Assembly (NCBI GenBank): GCA_949361645.1
Contig: OX442419.1
Location: 4,026,757 to 4,090,756, forward strand
Length of the DNA stretch: 64,000 nucleotides
Origin: Spongilla lacustris
Taxonomy: Eukaryota; Porifera; Demospongiae; Spongillida; Spongillidae
Direction: 5' to 3'
In this document: in pieces, positions 33,909 through 45,431 of the stretch
Layout: each line of letters opens with the position of its first letter
Numbering within the stretch: position 1 is the stretch's first letter
Position numbers and translations under genes: made by a program
The notes under the pieces: generated by a model
Told to the model about the DNA's origin: nothing
Databases searched by the model: none
Seen by the model: only the letters and a program-made list of their open reading frames with translations

Positions 33909-34458
33909 GCGTGTGATGATGGAAGGCGGTGTGTGTGTTAGTTGTGTTGTATGAGTGTTTGTGGATGAGACTTTGGGATAAGTGCAGTTGTGTATGGGAG
34001 GTTGCATGTATGTAGGTGCCTAAGAGGAATGTGCAATGACAGGAGGTGGTCGATTGAAGTGCTGTGTGATTTGTGAGTGGGTGTTATATATACGTATGTG
34101 TATATGTATATCTGTGTGGTGGAATGTGTGATTGTTGTTTGGGATGATATGAATGCAGATAAGAGTGCTGTGTTGGATGTTTGGTCAATAGACCACTTGT
34201 ATATATACACTTCTTCCAGTTACATGCATTGCATGGCTCAATGCTGTTGCCAGTGCGATGATGGAAGGCGGTGTGCGCGTGTTAGTTGTATTGTATGAGT
34301 GTTTGTGGATGAGACTTTGGGATGGTGTATGGAGGATAAGCATGCATGTATGTAGGTGTAAGTTGGAGGTGGTCGATTGAAGTGTTGTGTGTTTCACATG
34401 TGAGTGGGGGATTATGCTATATAAGTACATGTATGTAATAATATATATCTATTATATA
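33909..34458. repeat. Tandem duplication, about 345-bp period, interrupted by the giant element
   Basis: GATGATGGAAGGCGGTGTG and the following bases (GAGTGTTTGTGGATGAGACT, then TTGGGAT) occur at 33,915 and 34,257. The second unit runs into the mariner insertion at 34,459 and resumes after 49,603 (GTGTGATTG..TGGGATGA..GGATGATATGA), matching unit 1 at about 34,125-34,155. GGCTCAATGCTGTTGCCA at 34,236 recurs at 49,675. Confidence 0.75.
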
Positions 34459-35865
34459 CAGGGTGATCCAAAAGTCGCGCAAAATGTTTGAATTGCTATA
34501 ACTCCAGAACTGAACATTGTAAAATTATGCTGTTTGAAGTAAAAATCATGCCAATGACTAACTTAAAGCTATTAATATGTAGTTATTAAAATTTATTATT
34601 AAGTTTATTTAATACATGCCAATGCATTGATCAACAAGCAACAACCCCCAGAGAGTATGTAAAAATTAATTTTTATAGCTATTAATATTACTTATCACGT
34701 GATCTACCTTATCTAAGGTTTTTGCGGGAAAACCCCCGCTCAAAGTCAAGCTATAGCATATAAATCACCAATATCGCGGTAAATCTATGCAAAGGAGCAT
34801 CCAATAATCGTGCCAATAAACAGTTTACCATCTTGCCTGGTGCCTAACGAAGCCAAATGTTTAAAACGAAATTTATTAATTTCCGTTAATTAGACTTGTG
34901 AAAAGCAGAGTTTGAATTATTAGACCCGTAGAGGAAGTCATACTCAAATTGTGGAACTAATAATTGCATTGATTCGTGTTTTGGAAGCAGAGTTTAAAGC
35001 TGTTGAAGTTAGGCAGCGCTTACGCATGCGCGGTATCCATATAAAATAATGTTAGGTCCGAGAACGAGAGTTCCTCACGTGAACATAATTGAATAATTAT
35101 CGCCTTCACGTGATACATTGCCACAACACAGCCCCACCCTCCTAAACTTTGCATCTCTGCAACATCATATTGCGGGCACTTTGCATTCACCTATCCGAAT
35201 AGTCATCGTGGCCCATGCAGATGCAGGAGCAAATATTGTAAAACCCAGTGTTTTTACCATCAATGACCCCAAGCCGTTCAATAAGTTGTTTCCCAGGCAG
35301 TGCTTCAGTGCTTTAAAAACACAGCATCTTTATAGAACCCAAATCGTGCCAAACCGCGCCGTTTGTAACAGCAGTAACGGTTTTAATAACAAACCAAACT
35401 CGGTGGGCATCATTTCAATTCGATCCATCGATCCGGCAAGTACGCGCGTACAGCACTGCAGCTACACGGGTGCATGTAACCACGTAGAGCAGAACGTGAT
35501 TCATCAAAGACGCTATGGTATACGCGAATAGGTAAGCATCGTTTCAGAATGTAAGCCTACGTACTACGCACGACGCATTCGTTTCCTGTTACAGACAGTA
35601 TTCAGAGAAAACAGCGTCGTTTAGAGCAGAACCAACCCAACAACATGCAACTCGCTGAAACAGCTCGCACTGTAACGTCCCACCACGCTAAGGTACATGT
35701 ACGTGTGCCTCAGGGGAGCAAGAGCCAAAGTAGACTCCCAATGGTGCACACATTATTAATTAAGAGATGACCCAATGACATTAAAGGGGGTTCCAATGGT
35801 TCACACATTAGAGGGGTCCCAATGGTCTGGACATCAAAGGAAATAAGAGGGTCTCTATCTCTTAA
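34459..35865 (+). repeat. Left arm tip of the giant element
   Basis: The outer 1.4 kb. It is the inverse of 48,197-49,603, with only isolated mismatches seen (for example near 34,962 and in the TTCACACATT phrase near 35,800). A 137-codon open frame at 35,118-35,531 is present in both arms but has no ATG (it opens at TTG). A CCAATGGT..CACA minisatellite lies at about 35,740-35,830. Confidence 0.9.
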
Positions 35866-38800
35866 GTAGGACAGTGTCCAGTGTCACAGAATGTGCATAG
35901 GGTGACTGCAGATGGAGCGAATGAGCTTCCACTGCATGCCTTGTTGACATGTCTACAGGAATGGTAGGGGTGATTAGAAAAATTCTTAGCTGATACCTCA
36001 CTAGTGAGAAATGTGTGGGGAACACCCCTGGTGTATTTTTGGTGTAATTTCTGGGACTCTATCAAGTGTCACAGAATGCATAGGGTGACTGCAGATGGAG
36101 CGCATGTGCTTCCACTGCATACCTTGTTGACACATGTATAGGGAGGGTAGGGGTGGTTAGAAAATGTTTAGCTGAGTCTCCACTAGTGAGACATGTGTGT
36201 GGTACACCACTGTTGAGTTGGTGTAATTTCTGGGACACTGTCAAGTGCCACATAATGCATTGGGTGACTGCAGAATGGAGCAAATTTGTTTGCCCACTGG
36301 ATGCCTTGTTGAGCCATGTACAGGAAGGGTAGGGGTGGTTAGAAAAATGTTTAGCTGAGTCCCCACTAGTGAGACATGTGTGATTAACACCCCTGGTGTA
36401 TGTTTGTAATTTCTGGGACTCTATCAAGTGTCACAGAATGCATAGGATGACTGCAGATGGAGCGAATGCACTTCCACTGCATGCCTTGTGGGACACATGT
36501 ATAGGGAGGGTAGGGGTGAATAGAAAAATGTTTAGCTGAGTCGCCACTAGTAAAACATGTGTGTGGTACACCAATGTTGAGTTGGTGTAATTTCTGGGAC
36601 ACTGTCAAGTGTCACAGAATGCATTGGGTGACTGCAGATGTGCTTCCACTGCATGCCTTGTTGACACATTTACAGGAAGGGTAGTGGTTGTTTGAAAAAT
36701 GTTTAGCTGAGTCCACACTAGTGAGACATGTGAGGGGAAGACCCCTGGTGTATTTTTGTAAATTCTGGGACACTATCAAGTGTCACAGAATGCATAGAGT
36801 GACTGCAGAATGGAGCGAATTGTGTCCAGTGCATACCTTGTTAAGCCATGTACAGGAAGGGTAGGGGTGGTTAGAAAAATGTTTAGCTGAGTCCCCACTA
36901 GTGAGACATGTGTGGGGAAGACCCCTGGTGTGTTTTTGTAAATTCTGGGACTCTATCAAGTGTCACAGAATGCATAGGATGACTGCAGATGGAGTGAATG
37001 CACGTCCACTGCATGCCTTGTTGACACATGTATAGGGAGGGTAGGGGTGGTTAGAAAATGTTTAGCTGAGTCCCCACTAGTGAGACATGTGTGTGGTACA
37101 CCACTGTTGAGTTGGTGTAATTTCTGGGACACTGTCAAGTGCCACATAATGCATTGGGTGACTGCAGAATGGAGCAAATGTATTTCCACTGGATGCCTTG
37201 TTGAGCCATGTACAGGAAGGTTAGGGGTGGTTAGAAAAATGTTTAGTTGAGTCCCCACTAGTGTCACAGAATGCATTGGGTGACTGCAGAATGGAGTGAA
37301 TGTGTTTCCACTGCATGCCTTGTTGACACATGTACATGAAGGGTAGCGGTGGTAAGAAAAATGTTTAGCTGAGTCCCTACTAGTGAGACATATGTGGGGA
37401 ACACAACTGGTGTATTTTTGTAATTTCTTGGACTTTATCAAGTGTCACAGAATGCATAGGGTGATTGCAGATGAAGTGAATGTGCTTCCACTGCATGCCT
37501 TGTTGACACATGTATAGGGAGGGTAGGGGTGATTGGGAAAATGTTTAGTTGAGTCCCCACTAGTAAGTCAAGTGTGGGATACAACACTGTTGAGTTGGGG
37601 TAATTTCTGGGACACTGTGAAGTGTCACAGAATGCATTGGGTGACTGCAGAATGGAGTGAATGTGCTTCCACTGCATGCCTTGTTGACACATGTATAGGG
37701 AGGGTAGGAGTGGTTAGAAAAATGTTTAGTTGAGTTCCCACTAGTAAGACAGGTGTGTGATACACCACTGTTGAGTTGGTGTACTTTCTGGGACACTGTC
37801 AAGGCATTGGGTGACTGCAACATGGAGCAAATGTGTTTCCACTGCATGCCTTGTTGAGCCATGTACAGGAAGGGTAGGGGTGGTAAGAAAATGTTTAGCT
37901 GAGTCCTTAATCTGTGGGGAACACCCCTTGTGTATTTTTGTAATTTCTGGGACTCTATCAAGTGTCACAGATTGAATAGGGAGACTGCAGATGTGCTTCC
38001 ACTGCATGCCTTGTTGACACATTTACAGGAAGGGTAGGGGTGGTTAGAAAAATGTTTAGCTGAGTCCCCACTAGTGAGACATGTGTGATGAACACCCCTG
38101 GTGTATGTTTGTAATTTCTGGGACACTATCAAGTGTCACAGAATGCATAGAGTGACTGCAGAATGGAGTGAATGGGTGGTTAGAAAAATGTTTAGCTGAG
38201 TCCCCACTAGTGAGACATGTGTGGGGAAGACCCCTGGTGTGTTTTTGTAAATTCTGGGACTCTATCAAGTGTTACAGAATGCATAGGATGACTGCAGATG
38301 GAGTGAATGCACTTCCACTGCATGCCTTGTTGACACATGTATAGGGAGGGTAGGGGTGGTTAGAAAAATGTTTAGCTGAGTCCGCACTAGTGAGACATGT
38401 GTGTGGTACACCAATGTTGAGTTGGTGTAATTTCTGAGACACTGTCAAGTGTCACAGAATGCATTGGGTGACTGCAGATGTGCTTCCACTGCATGCCTTG
38501 TTGACACATTTACAGGAAGGGTAGGGGTGGTTAGAAAAATGTTAAGCTGAGTCCCCACTAGTGAGACATGTGTGATGAACACCCCTGGTGTATGTTTGTA
38601 ATTTCTGGGACTCTATCAAGTGTCACAGAATGCATAGGTTGACTGCAGAGGGAGCGAATGTGCTTCCACTGCATGCCTTGTTGCCACATGTATAGGGAGG
38701 GTAGGGGTGAATAGAAAAATGTTTAGCTGAGTCCCCACTAGTGAAACATGTGTGTGGTACACCAATTTTCAGTTGGTGTAATTTCTGGAACACTGTCAAG

Positions 38801-40980
38801 TGTCACAGGATGCATTGGGTGACTGCAGATGTGCTTCCACTGCATGCCTTGTTGACAAATTTACAGGAAGGGTAGGGGTGGTTAGAAAAATGTTTAGCTG
38901 AGTCCCCACTAGTGAGACATGTGTGATGAACACCCCTGGTGTATGTTTGTAATTTCTGGGACACTATCAAGTGTCACAGAATGCATAGAGTGACTGCAGA
39001 ATGGAGCGAATGTGTGTCCAGTACATACCTAGTTAAGCCATGTACAGGAAGGATAGGGGTGGTTAGAAGAATGTTTAGCTGAGTCCCCACTAGTGAGACA
39101 TGTGTGGGGAAGACCCCTGGTGTATGTTTGTAATTTCTGGGACTCTATCAAGTGTCACAGAATGAATTGGGTGACTGCAGATGTGCTTCCACTGCATGCC
39201 TTGTTGACACATTTACAGGAAGGGTAGGGGTGGTTAGAAAAATGTTAAGCTGAGTCCCCACTACTGAGACATGTGTGATTAACACCCCTGGTGTATGTTT
39301 GTAATTTCTGGGACTCTATCAAGTGTCACAGAATGCATAGGTTGACTGCAGAGGGAGCGAATGTGCTTCCACTGCATGCCTTGTCGCCACATGTATAGGG
39401 AGGGTAGGGGTGAATAGAAAAATGTTTAGCTGAGTCCCCACTAGTGACACATGTGTGTGGTACACCAATGTTCAGTTGGTGTAATTTCTGGAACACTGTC
39501 AAGTGTCACTGGATGCATTGGGTGACTGTAGATGTGCTTCCACTGCATGCCTTGTTGACACATTTACAGGAAGGGTAGGGGTGGTTAGAATAATGTTTAG
39601 CTGAGTCCCCACTAGTGAGACATGTGTGATGAACACCCCTGGTGTATGTTTGTAATTTCTGGGACACTATCAAGTGTCACAGAATGCATAGAGTGACTGC
39701 AGATGGAGTGAATGCACTTCCACTGCATGCCTTGTTGACACATGTATAGGGAGGGTAGGGGTGGTTAGAAAAATGTTTAGCTGAGTCCGCACTAGTGAGA
39801 CATGTGTGTGGTACACCAATGTTGAGTTGGTGTAATTTCTGGGACACTGTCAAGTGTCACAGAATGCATTGGGTGACTGCAGATGTGCTTCCACTGCATG
39901 CCTTGTTGACACATTTACAGGAAGGGTAGGGGTGGTTAGAAAAATGTTAAGCTGAGTCCCCACTAGTGAGACATGTGTGGGGAAGACCCCTGGTGTGTTT
40001 TTGTAAATTCTGGGACTCTATCAAGTGTTACAGAATGCATAGGATGACTGCAGATGGAGTGAATGCACTTCCACTGCATGCCTTGTTGACACATGTATAG
40101 GGAGGGTAGGGGTGGTTAGAAAAATGTTTAGCTGAGTCCGCACTAGTGAGACATGTGTGTGGTACACCAATGTTGAGTTGGTGTAATTTCTGGGACACTG
40201 TCAAGTGTCACAGAATGCATTGGGTGACTGCAGATGTGCTTCCACTGCATGCCTTGTTGACACATTTACAGGAAGGGTAGGGGTGGTTAGAAAAATGTTA
40301 AGCTGAGTCCCCACTAGTGAGACATGTGTGATGAACACCCCTGGTGTATGTTTGTAATTTCTGGGACACTATCAAGTGTCACAGAATGCATAGAGTGATA
40401 GCAGGTATGCTTCCACTGCATGCCTTGTTGACACATGTACAGGAAGGGTAGGGGTGGTTAGAAAAATGTTAAGCTGAGTCCCCACTAGTAAGACAAGTGT
40501 GTGATACACCACTGTTGAGTTGGTGTACTTTCTGGGACACTGTCAAGACATTGGGTGACTGCAGAATGGAGGAAATGTGTTTCCACTGCATGCCTTGTTG
40601 AGCCATGTATAGGAAGGGTAGGGGTTGTTTGAAAAATGTTTAGCTGAGTCCCCACTAGTGAGACATGTGTGGGGAAGACCCCTGGTGTGTTTTTGTAATT
40701 TCTGGGACTTTATCAAGTGTCACAGAATGCATAGGGTGACTGCAGATGGAGCGAATGTGCTTCCACTACATGCCTTGTTGACACATGTATAGGAATGGTA
40801 GGGGTTGTTTGAAAAATGCTTACCTGAGTTCTTACTAGTGAGACATGTGTTTGCTACACCCCTGTTTAGTTGGTGTAATTTTTGGGTCACTATCATGTGT
40901 CATAGAATGCATTGGGTGACTGCAGAATGGAGTGAATGTGTTTCCACTGCATGCTTTGTTGACACATTTATATAAAGGGA
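35866..40980 (+). repeat. Left arm satellite array, about 28 monomers of about 180 bp
   Basis: A typical monomer runs GGGACACTGTCAAGTGTCAC, AGAATGCAT, GTGACTGCAGA, CCACTGCATGCCTTGTTGAC, GGAAGGGTAGGGGTGGTTAG, TTTAGCTGAGTCCCCACTAG and then a hairpin. Two hairpin types exist: type A, ACACCA...TGGTGT with a 9-base loop, and type B, ACACC..GGTGT with a 3-base loop. They alternate in many places, giving dimers of about 355 bp. Minus-strand open frames here (GDSAKHFSNHPYP style) follow the repeat and are not genes. Confidence 0.92.
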
Positions 40981-40998
40981 AAAGTACAGAACCAGTTC

Positions 40999-41480
40999 AG
41001 CACTGCAGCTACACGGGTGCATGTAACCACATAGAGCAGAGCATTATTGATCATAGACGGTATGTTGTACATGAATAAGTAATCATCAGTTCAGAATGTA
41101 AGCCCCGCGCATTTGCTTCCTGTTACAGACATTATTAAGAGAAAACAGCGTCACTTCGAGCAGAACCAGCCCAACAACATGCAACTCACTGAAACAGCTC
41201 GCACTGTAACGTCCCACCACGCTAAGGTACGTGTGCCTCAGGGGAGCAAGGGCCTAATAGGGGTCCCAATGGTGTACACATAAGAGGGGTCCCAATGGTG
41301 CACACATAAGAGGGGTCTCAATGGTGCACACATAAGAGGGGTCCCAATGGTGGACACATAAGAGAGGTCCTGTTCACGCACACATTAAAAGTTTTAATGC
41401 TGTACACAAAAGGGGGGTCCCACTGTTGTGTGTTCCCTATAGTGCAAACATTAGAGGGGTCCCAATGGTACACAAAATGG
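40999..41480 (+). repeat. Diverged internal copy of arm segment with 26-bp minisatellite
   Basis: 40,999-41,250 is a direct, diverged copy of 35,449-35,725 (CAGCACTGCAGCTACACGGG, then AACATGCAACTC.CTGAAACA and CACGCTAAGGTAC). It is followed, as in the arm tip, by AGGGGTCCCAATGGTGCACA units of about 26 bp, here about eight. Thus the same segment brackets the left array on both sides. Confidence 0.85.
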
Positions 41481-43310
41481 GGTCCCAATGGTGATATACA
41501 TGTACATTGTAGGTCACTCTGCAAACTAAATGAGGGATATCTTTACCCATTCTTACTACCAGCTATGCAGAGAGCTTCCTCTCCATTTGGTCACGTGTCT
41601 CTAAATTGCTGCTAAATTGATAGGTAAAAAATTTTGCCTTACACTTAAAAGTATGTCCCATGTGACATACACTGCCTTTTCTTTCACTACCAGTAAGGCA
41701 TTTAGATGCCTCACTTGGGACTTCTCATACATTTGCACCATTGGTACCCCTCTTATTTGTAATGACTTTGTTATCTTGTAATTTGGCGGTGGAAAAAGTA
41801 TAAGGTGAGTATGGAGGCAGAGTAGCAGAACAGATTGGAGACAGAGAGATGAAGATATTCCTTCCAGTATATTTATACATGAGTGGTTTACATGTGTGTG
41901 TATGTGTGTGTGTTTGTGTTTTCTTAAGACTAGTATTTTGTTTCTACTCAGTCTTCACGCTTCATGTGTGCCGGCACAGTTGTTACTTGCAGCTAAAGAG
42001 GCAAACATTGAGACTTTGGAGAGGTAAATTAAAAAAGAAACAAGACTTCTGGTAAAGGTATGTCTCCTCAAGTACATAAGTATGTGTCTGCATGTCTTTA
42101 TGTTCTCCACACTAGGACCGTTCTTCTTTGGATGAAGTAACAACTGGAGATACCGATTAATCCTTTCCTACTGCATAATGGAAATTTGTCTTAGTGACAT
42201 GACTATCTGTTTTTGTTTTGTGTAGTGTATTTATTGCAAATATCAATGTTTAGAAGCTTGATGTGGTAATATGTATCGTGTGTACAAAAAAGCATAGAAG
42301 AGAGTGTGTGTGTGTGTGTGTAGCTATTTCACTATTAATCAACTAAACTCATGGTCCAGGAAACAGAACTGCCACTCTCTGTTTTGGAAGCTGAGAGACC
42401 TCTTTTCAACTGCCTAAAATAGGTACCTTTCTCTCTATCACTGAGGCAGATGACACAGTGGAACCTTTCTGTAACTGAGACTTCTGTGCAACAGAGGAAT
42501 TACTCCCCACTGCTTGTGCAACCATAGGACCTTTATCTGTGCATATGCATGTTGGACAGAGGAACCTTTCTTTCTGCTTTCATGAATATGTGTGAGATAG
42601 GATGGGTAGGAGGATTGTGGGAGGTTGCAGGTGTCATAATCAATGCAAATTATTCATAGAGGTCATGGGGAGGTGTTTTAAGCTCCTCTTACTGCACTAC
42701 TAGACATCAAAGGAATACAGAAACATAACATTCTGTTTGCTTTCTCATGCTCCTATTGGCCTGCAGGTACATGTGATACAGTTCATAAGGTCAGATACTC
42801 CCAAGAAAAAGGCTCTTCTACACCACACACATGCACTCCCAAAGGATACATGTAACAGCCAGCAACTTCATTCGTTCACACTCCTATCCCATCCTCACCA
42901 TACATCTATCTGTCACCTTTCTACAACTTTATCTCCCTGTCTCCCATCTCCCTATGCTAAGAAACTACATTTAGGTCTGGTGAGTTATTCTATGCTCCCA
43001 TGCACGTGACCACACAAGTGTGTGTGCAGTTAAACCTAACCATGTTCTCACAATTACACAAATAAAAAAGGTACTGTTAAAAATAGACTGAATTTTAAAA
43101 TCACAGTCTCACATATTTACATGTACATATGCAAACACACACAATAATACATTGACACTAATACAGATAACATATAAGATAATATGGTACCTATGTTAAT
43201 ATCCTCCATCAGATTGAATACATTTTGATGTAGGACTAAAAAGCAATAAACCTCAATATCACGTGCCTGTGAGAAAGTACAGGAAATAAGGATCAATTAG
43301 CTGTAGTGCA
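41481..43310. other. Central region left of the transposase
   Basis: Single-copy within the window. Short coding-like patches on the plus strand (about 41,513-41,605 KLNEGYLYPFLLPAMQ; about 41,951-42,025 CVPAQLLLAAKEANIETLE after a CTCAG acceptor-like site) suggest captured or decayed exons, but intron phases do not join. TG runs lie near 41,893 and 42,306. Confidence 0.4.
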
Positions 43311-43422
43311 TTTTGGCGGGAACCAATAGAAACACTCCACTGTGATTGGGCGGGAACCAATAGAATCACTCCAGCACTGTGATTGGCGGGAACCAATAGA
43401 ATTGCTCCACTGCACTATAAAA
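43311..43422 (+). promoter_or_regulatory. Transposase promoter: three E2F/CCAAT modules and TATA
   Basis: Three copies of a GGCGGGAACCAATAGAA module lie at 43,311-43,331, 43,345-43,365 and 43,381-43,401. The first reads TTTTGGCGGGAACCAAT, which contains an E2F-type site fused to a CCAAT box. A TATA box (TATAAAA, 43,416-43,422) follows, 46 bp before the ATG. E2F plus NF-Y sites are typical of genes expressed in dividing cells; regulation in this organism is inference. Confidence 0.75.
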
Positions 43423-43467
43423 GCACTGCAGGAAAAAAAACTACATACTGAAGTCATTTTGTACAGC

Positions 43468-44541
43468 ATGTCTGGAGCAAAGCTTACAAAGGATCAGAGA
43501 GTGACTATTGTGATGCTTTATGCAGAAACGAGAAATGCAAGTGAAACAGTTAGACAGTTCAAGGTGAAGTATCCTGGACTTGGCACTCTAAGCCCATCCA
43601 CTGTGCTAAGGACAGTGAAACGATTCTATGACACTGGTGGCACAGATGATCGTAAGCGTTCAGGGAGGAGGAGAAGTGGAAGAAGTCCAGTCAACATACA
43701 GGCTATAGATAGGAAAATCAATGATGACCCTGAGTTATCATTGAGGCGAATATCATGTGCCACAGATATACCATATAGCACAGTACGAACAATTGTCAGA
43801 AAAGACTTGAAGATGAAAGCTTACAGGAGCAGAATGGTTCAGGAACTGAAAGAAGGAGACCACGAGAAAAGAGTGGAATGGGCAGAGGAATGGTTGGAGA
43901 AGGTCGAGTACAACAATGAATATGAGGAGAATATTTTGTGGACGGATGAGGCAATATTTAAATTAAATGGTAAAGTAAACATCCATAATGCCATCACATG
44001 GGCCAAAACCAATCCTCGAAAAACAGTTGACAGGGCATATAAAAAGGAAGGCATCATGGTCTGGTGTGGACTCCTTAATGATGAAATCATAGGACCATAC
44101 TTTTTTGAACAGGGCACAGTGACAGGAAAGTCATATCTAGGAATGTTAAAACGCCTTTGGCCATATCTCCAATCATCTCTTGATGAGGACAAAATTGAGG
44201 AAATAATATTTCAACAAGATGGAGCACCATCTCACTATTTTCATGAAGTCACAGAATGGCTAAACAACACCTTCGAGGACAGATGGATGGGCCGTGGAGG
44301 GCCAATTCCATGGCCTGCAAGAAGTCCGGATCTGACACCTTTGGATTTTTGGCTTTGGGGTTACCTGAAAGGAATTGTGTACGCACAGAGCCCCAAAACT
44401 ATCCCGGACCTCAAACAAGCCATATCAGATGCCATCAGTGATATACCAAACCAAATGGTTAAAAATGCTACTAAATGTGTAACTAAAAGAGCACAAAAGA
44501 TTGTTGAAGTTTTAGGACTACATATAGAAAACTACTTTTAG
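43468..44541 (+). CDS. Mariner-family transposase, DD41D, 357 aa
   Basis: Intact single frame starting at MSGAKLTKDQ; in-frame residues further upstream (from a GTG at 43,342) overlap the promoter and TATA and are rejected. An N-terminal paired helix-turn-helix region covers about 5-115, with a basic linker RKRSGRRRSGR at 63-72 between the two subdomains. The catalytic triad is WTDEA (Asp 160), QQDGAPSH (Asp 251) and SPDLTPLDFWLWG (Asp 293); 41 residues separate the second and third Asp, giving DD41D, the spacing described for the rosa group. The WPARSPDLTPLDF motif is classic for mariner relatives. It should cut and paste at TA sites in the nucleus by binding the element ends. No stop, frameshift or missing catalytic residue is seen, so it may be active. 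Confidence 0.93.
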   Translation: MSGAKLTKDQRVTIVMLYAETRNASETVRQFKVKYPGLGTLSPSTVLRTVKRFYDTGGTDDRKRSGRRRSGRSPVNIQAIDRKINDDPELSLRRISCATDIPYSTVRTIVRKDLKMKAYRSRMVQELKEGDHEKRVEWAEEWLEKVEYNNEYEENILWTDEAIFKLNGKVNIHNAITWAKTNPRKTVDRAYKKEGIMVWCGLLNDEIIGPYFFEQGTVTGKSYLGMLKRLWPYLQSSLDEDKIEEIIFQQDGAPSHYFHEVTEWLNNTFEDRWMGRGGPIPWPARSPDLTPLDFWLWGYLKGIVYAQSPKTIPDLKQAISDAISDIPNQMVKNATKCVTKRAQKIVEVLGLHIENYF

Positions 44542-45431
44542 AACTTATTTGTGCAAGCTATTATGTCAATATTGTAATCCAAGTGCATATTATTGTAACT
44601 GCGAGTTAATTTGTATTAACAGTACAGTGATCCATAGTCACTTGCCATTCAAACTTGCACAACCATAACCCTCTCTCCCAGAACAAGTTACAGTAGCTCC
44701 CTCTGTCAATGTGCATTGCCCTATTGTGGGTGGAGCTCATTATAACTACATAGAATTCCACAAATGCACATAACTCCCTTCATATTTGCCTTTTTATCAT
44801 GTTATTTCTAAAAACTGTACATACAGGTCTTTACACACAAAAACACAAAATGGGAGTCATGTGACCTTGACAATTCTTTATCATGTAGTACACTTGAAGA
44901 TGGAGGTAAAGGATTGGTATATCCAGTTCTTTATTCCTCCATCACTGGGGACAGTGCATGGTCCAGGCCATAAAGACAAGTGCATAGAGACGTACTTGAG
45001 GCAGCACAACTCTACTCTGCAGGTACATTATGTACACCACATACCACTGATTCCTGAAATAGAAGGGGTAGCATAAGGCTCAAGCACTCAGTACTAGTGT
45101 AAAAAATGAGCACTAATGCACAAACACGTTAGAACCTTCACTGTAAGTTAGACACAGACACCATTATCCACTATTTAGACAGTTAGACCCCTTTGTACAA
45201 AGCTGACAATTTATACCAGTCATGGTGAGAGACAACCCATTCATACCAGAGAGGCAGAGAGACCTTTATCCACACAGCAACACCTACGTCATAATGAGAT
45301 AGAGAGATTTCTCTCAACCAGGACACACAAGCCACTTTTAGCAGTCAGAAAGAGAGAAAAATATCTATCAGTAACAGTCTGAAATACCCCACTGTTCCTG
45401 TGACTGAGAACCAGACACAATCCACAAACAC
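44542..45431. other. Central region right of the transposase
   Basis: One coding-like patch at about 44,897-45,022 (MEVKDWYIQFF, PGHKDKCIETYLRQHNSTLQ) ends exactly at a GTACAT donor-like site. Otherwise AT-rich without recognised features. It may be a captured exon; no family recognised. Confidence 0.4.

Noticed and set aside
35118..35531. 137-codon frame preserved in both arms of the giant element
   Set aside because: It has no ATG, opens at TTG, and its identity between the arms is explained by the near identity of the arms themselves. The internal diverged copy keeps only a short part, including non-coding flanks.
43342..43467. N-terminal extension of the transposase from an upstream GTG
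   Set aside because: It overlaps the CCAAT/E2F modules and the TATA box; the ATG at 43,468 gives the family's usual length and N-terminus.
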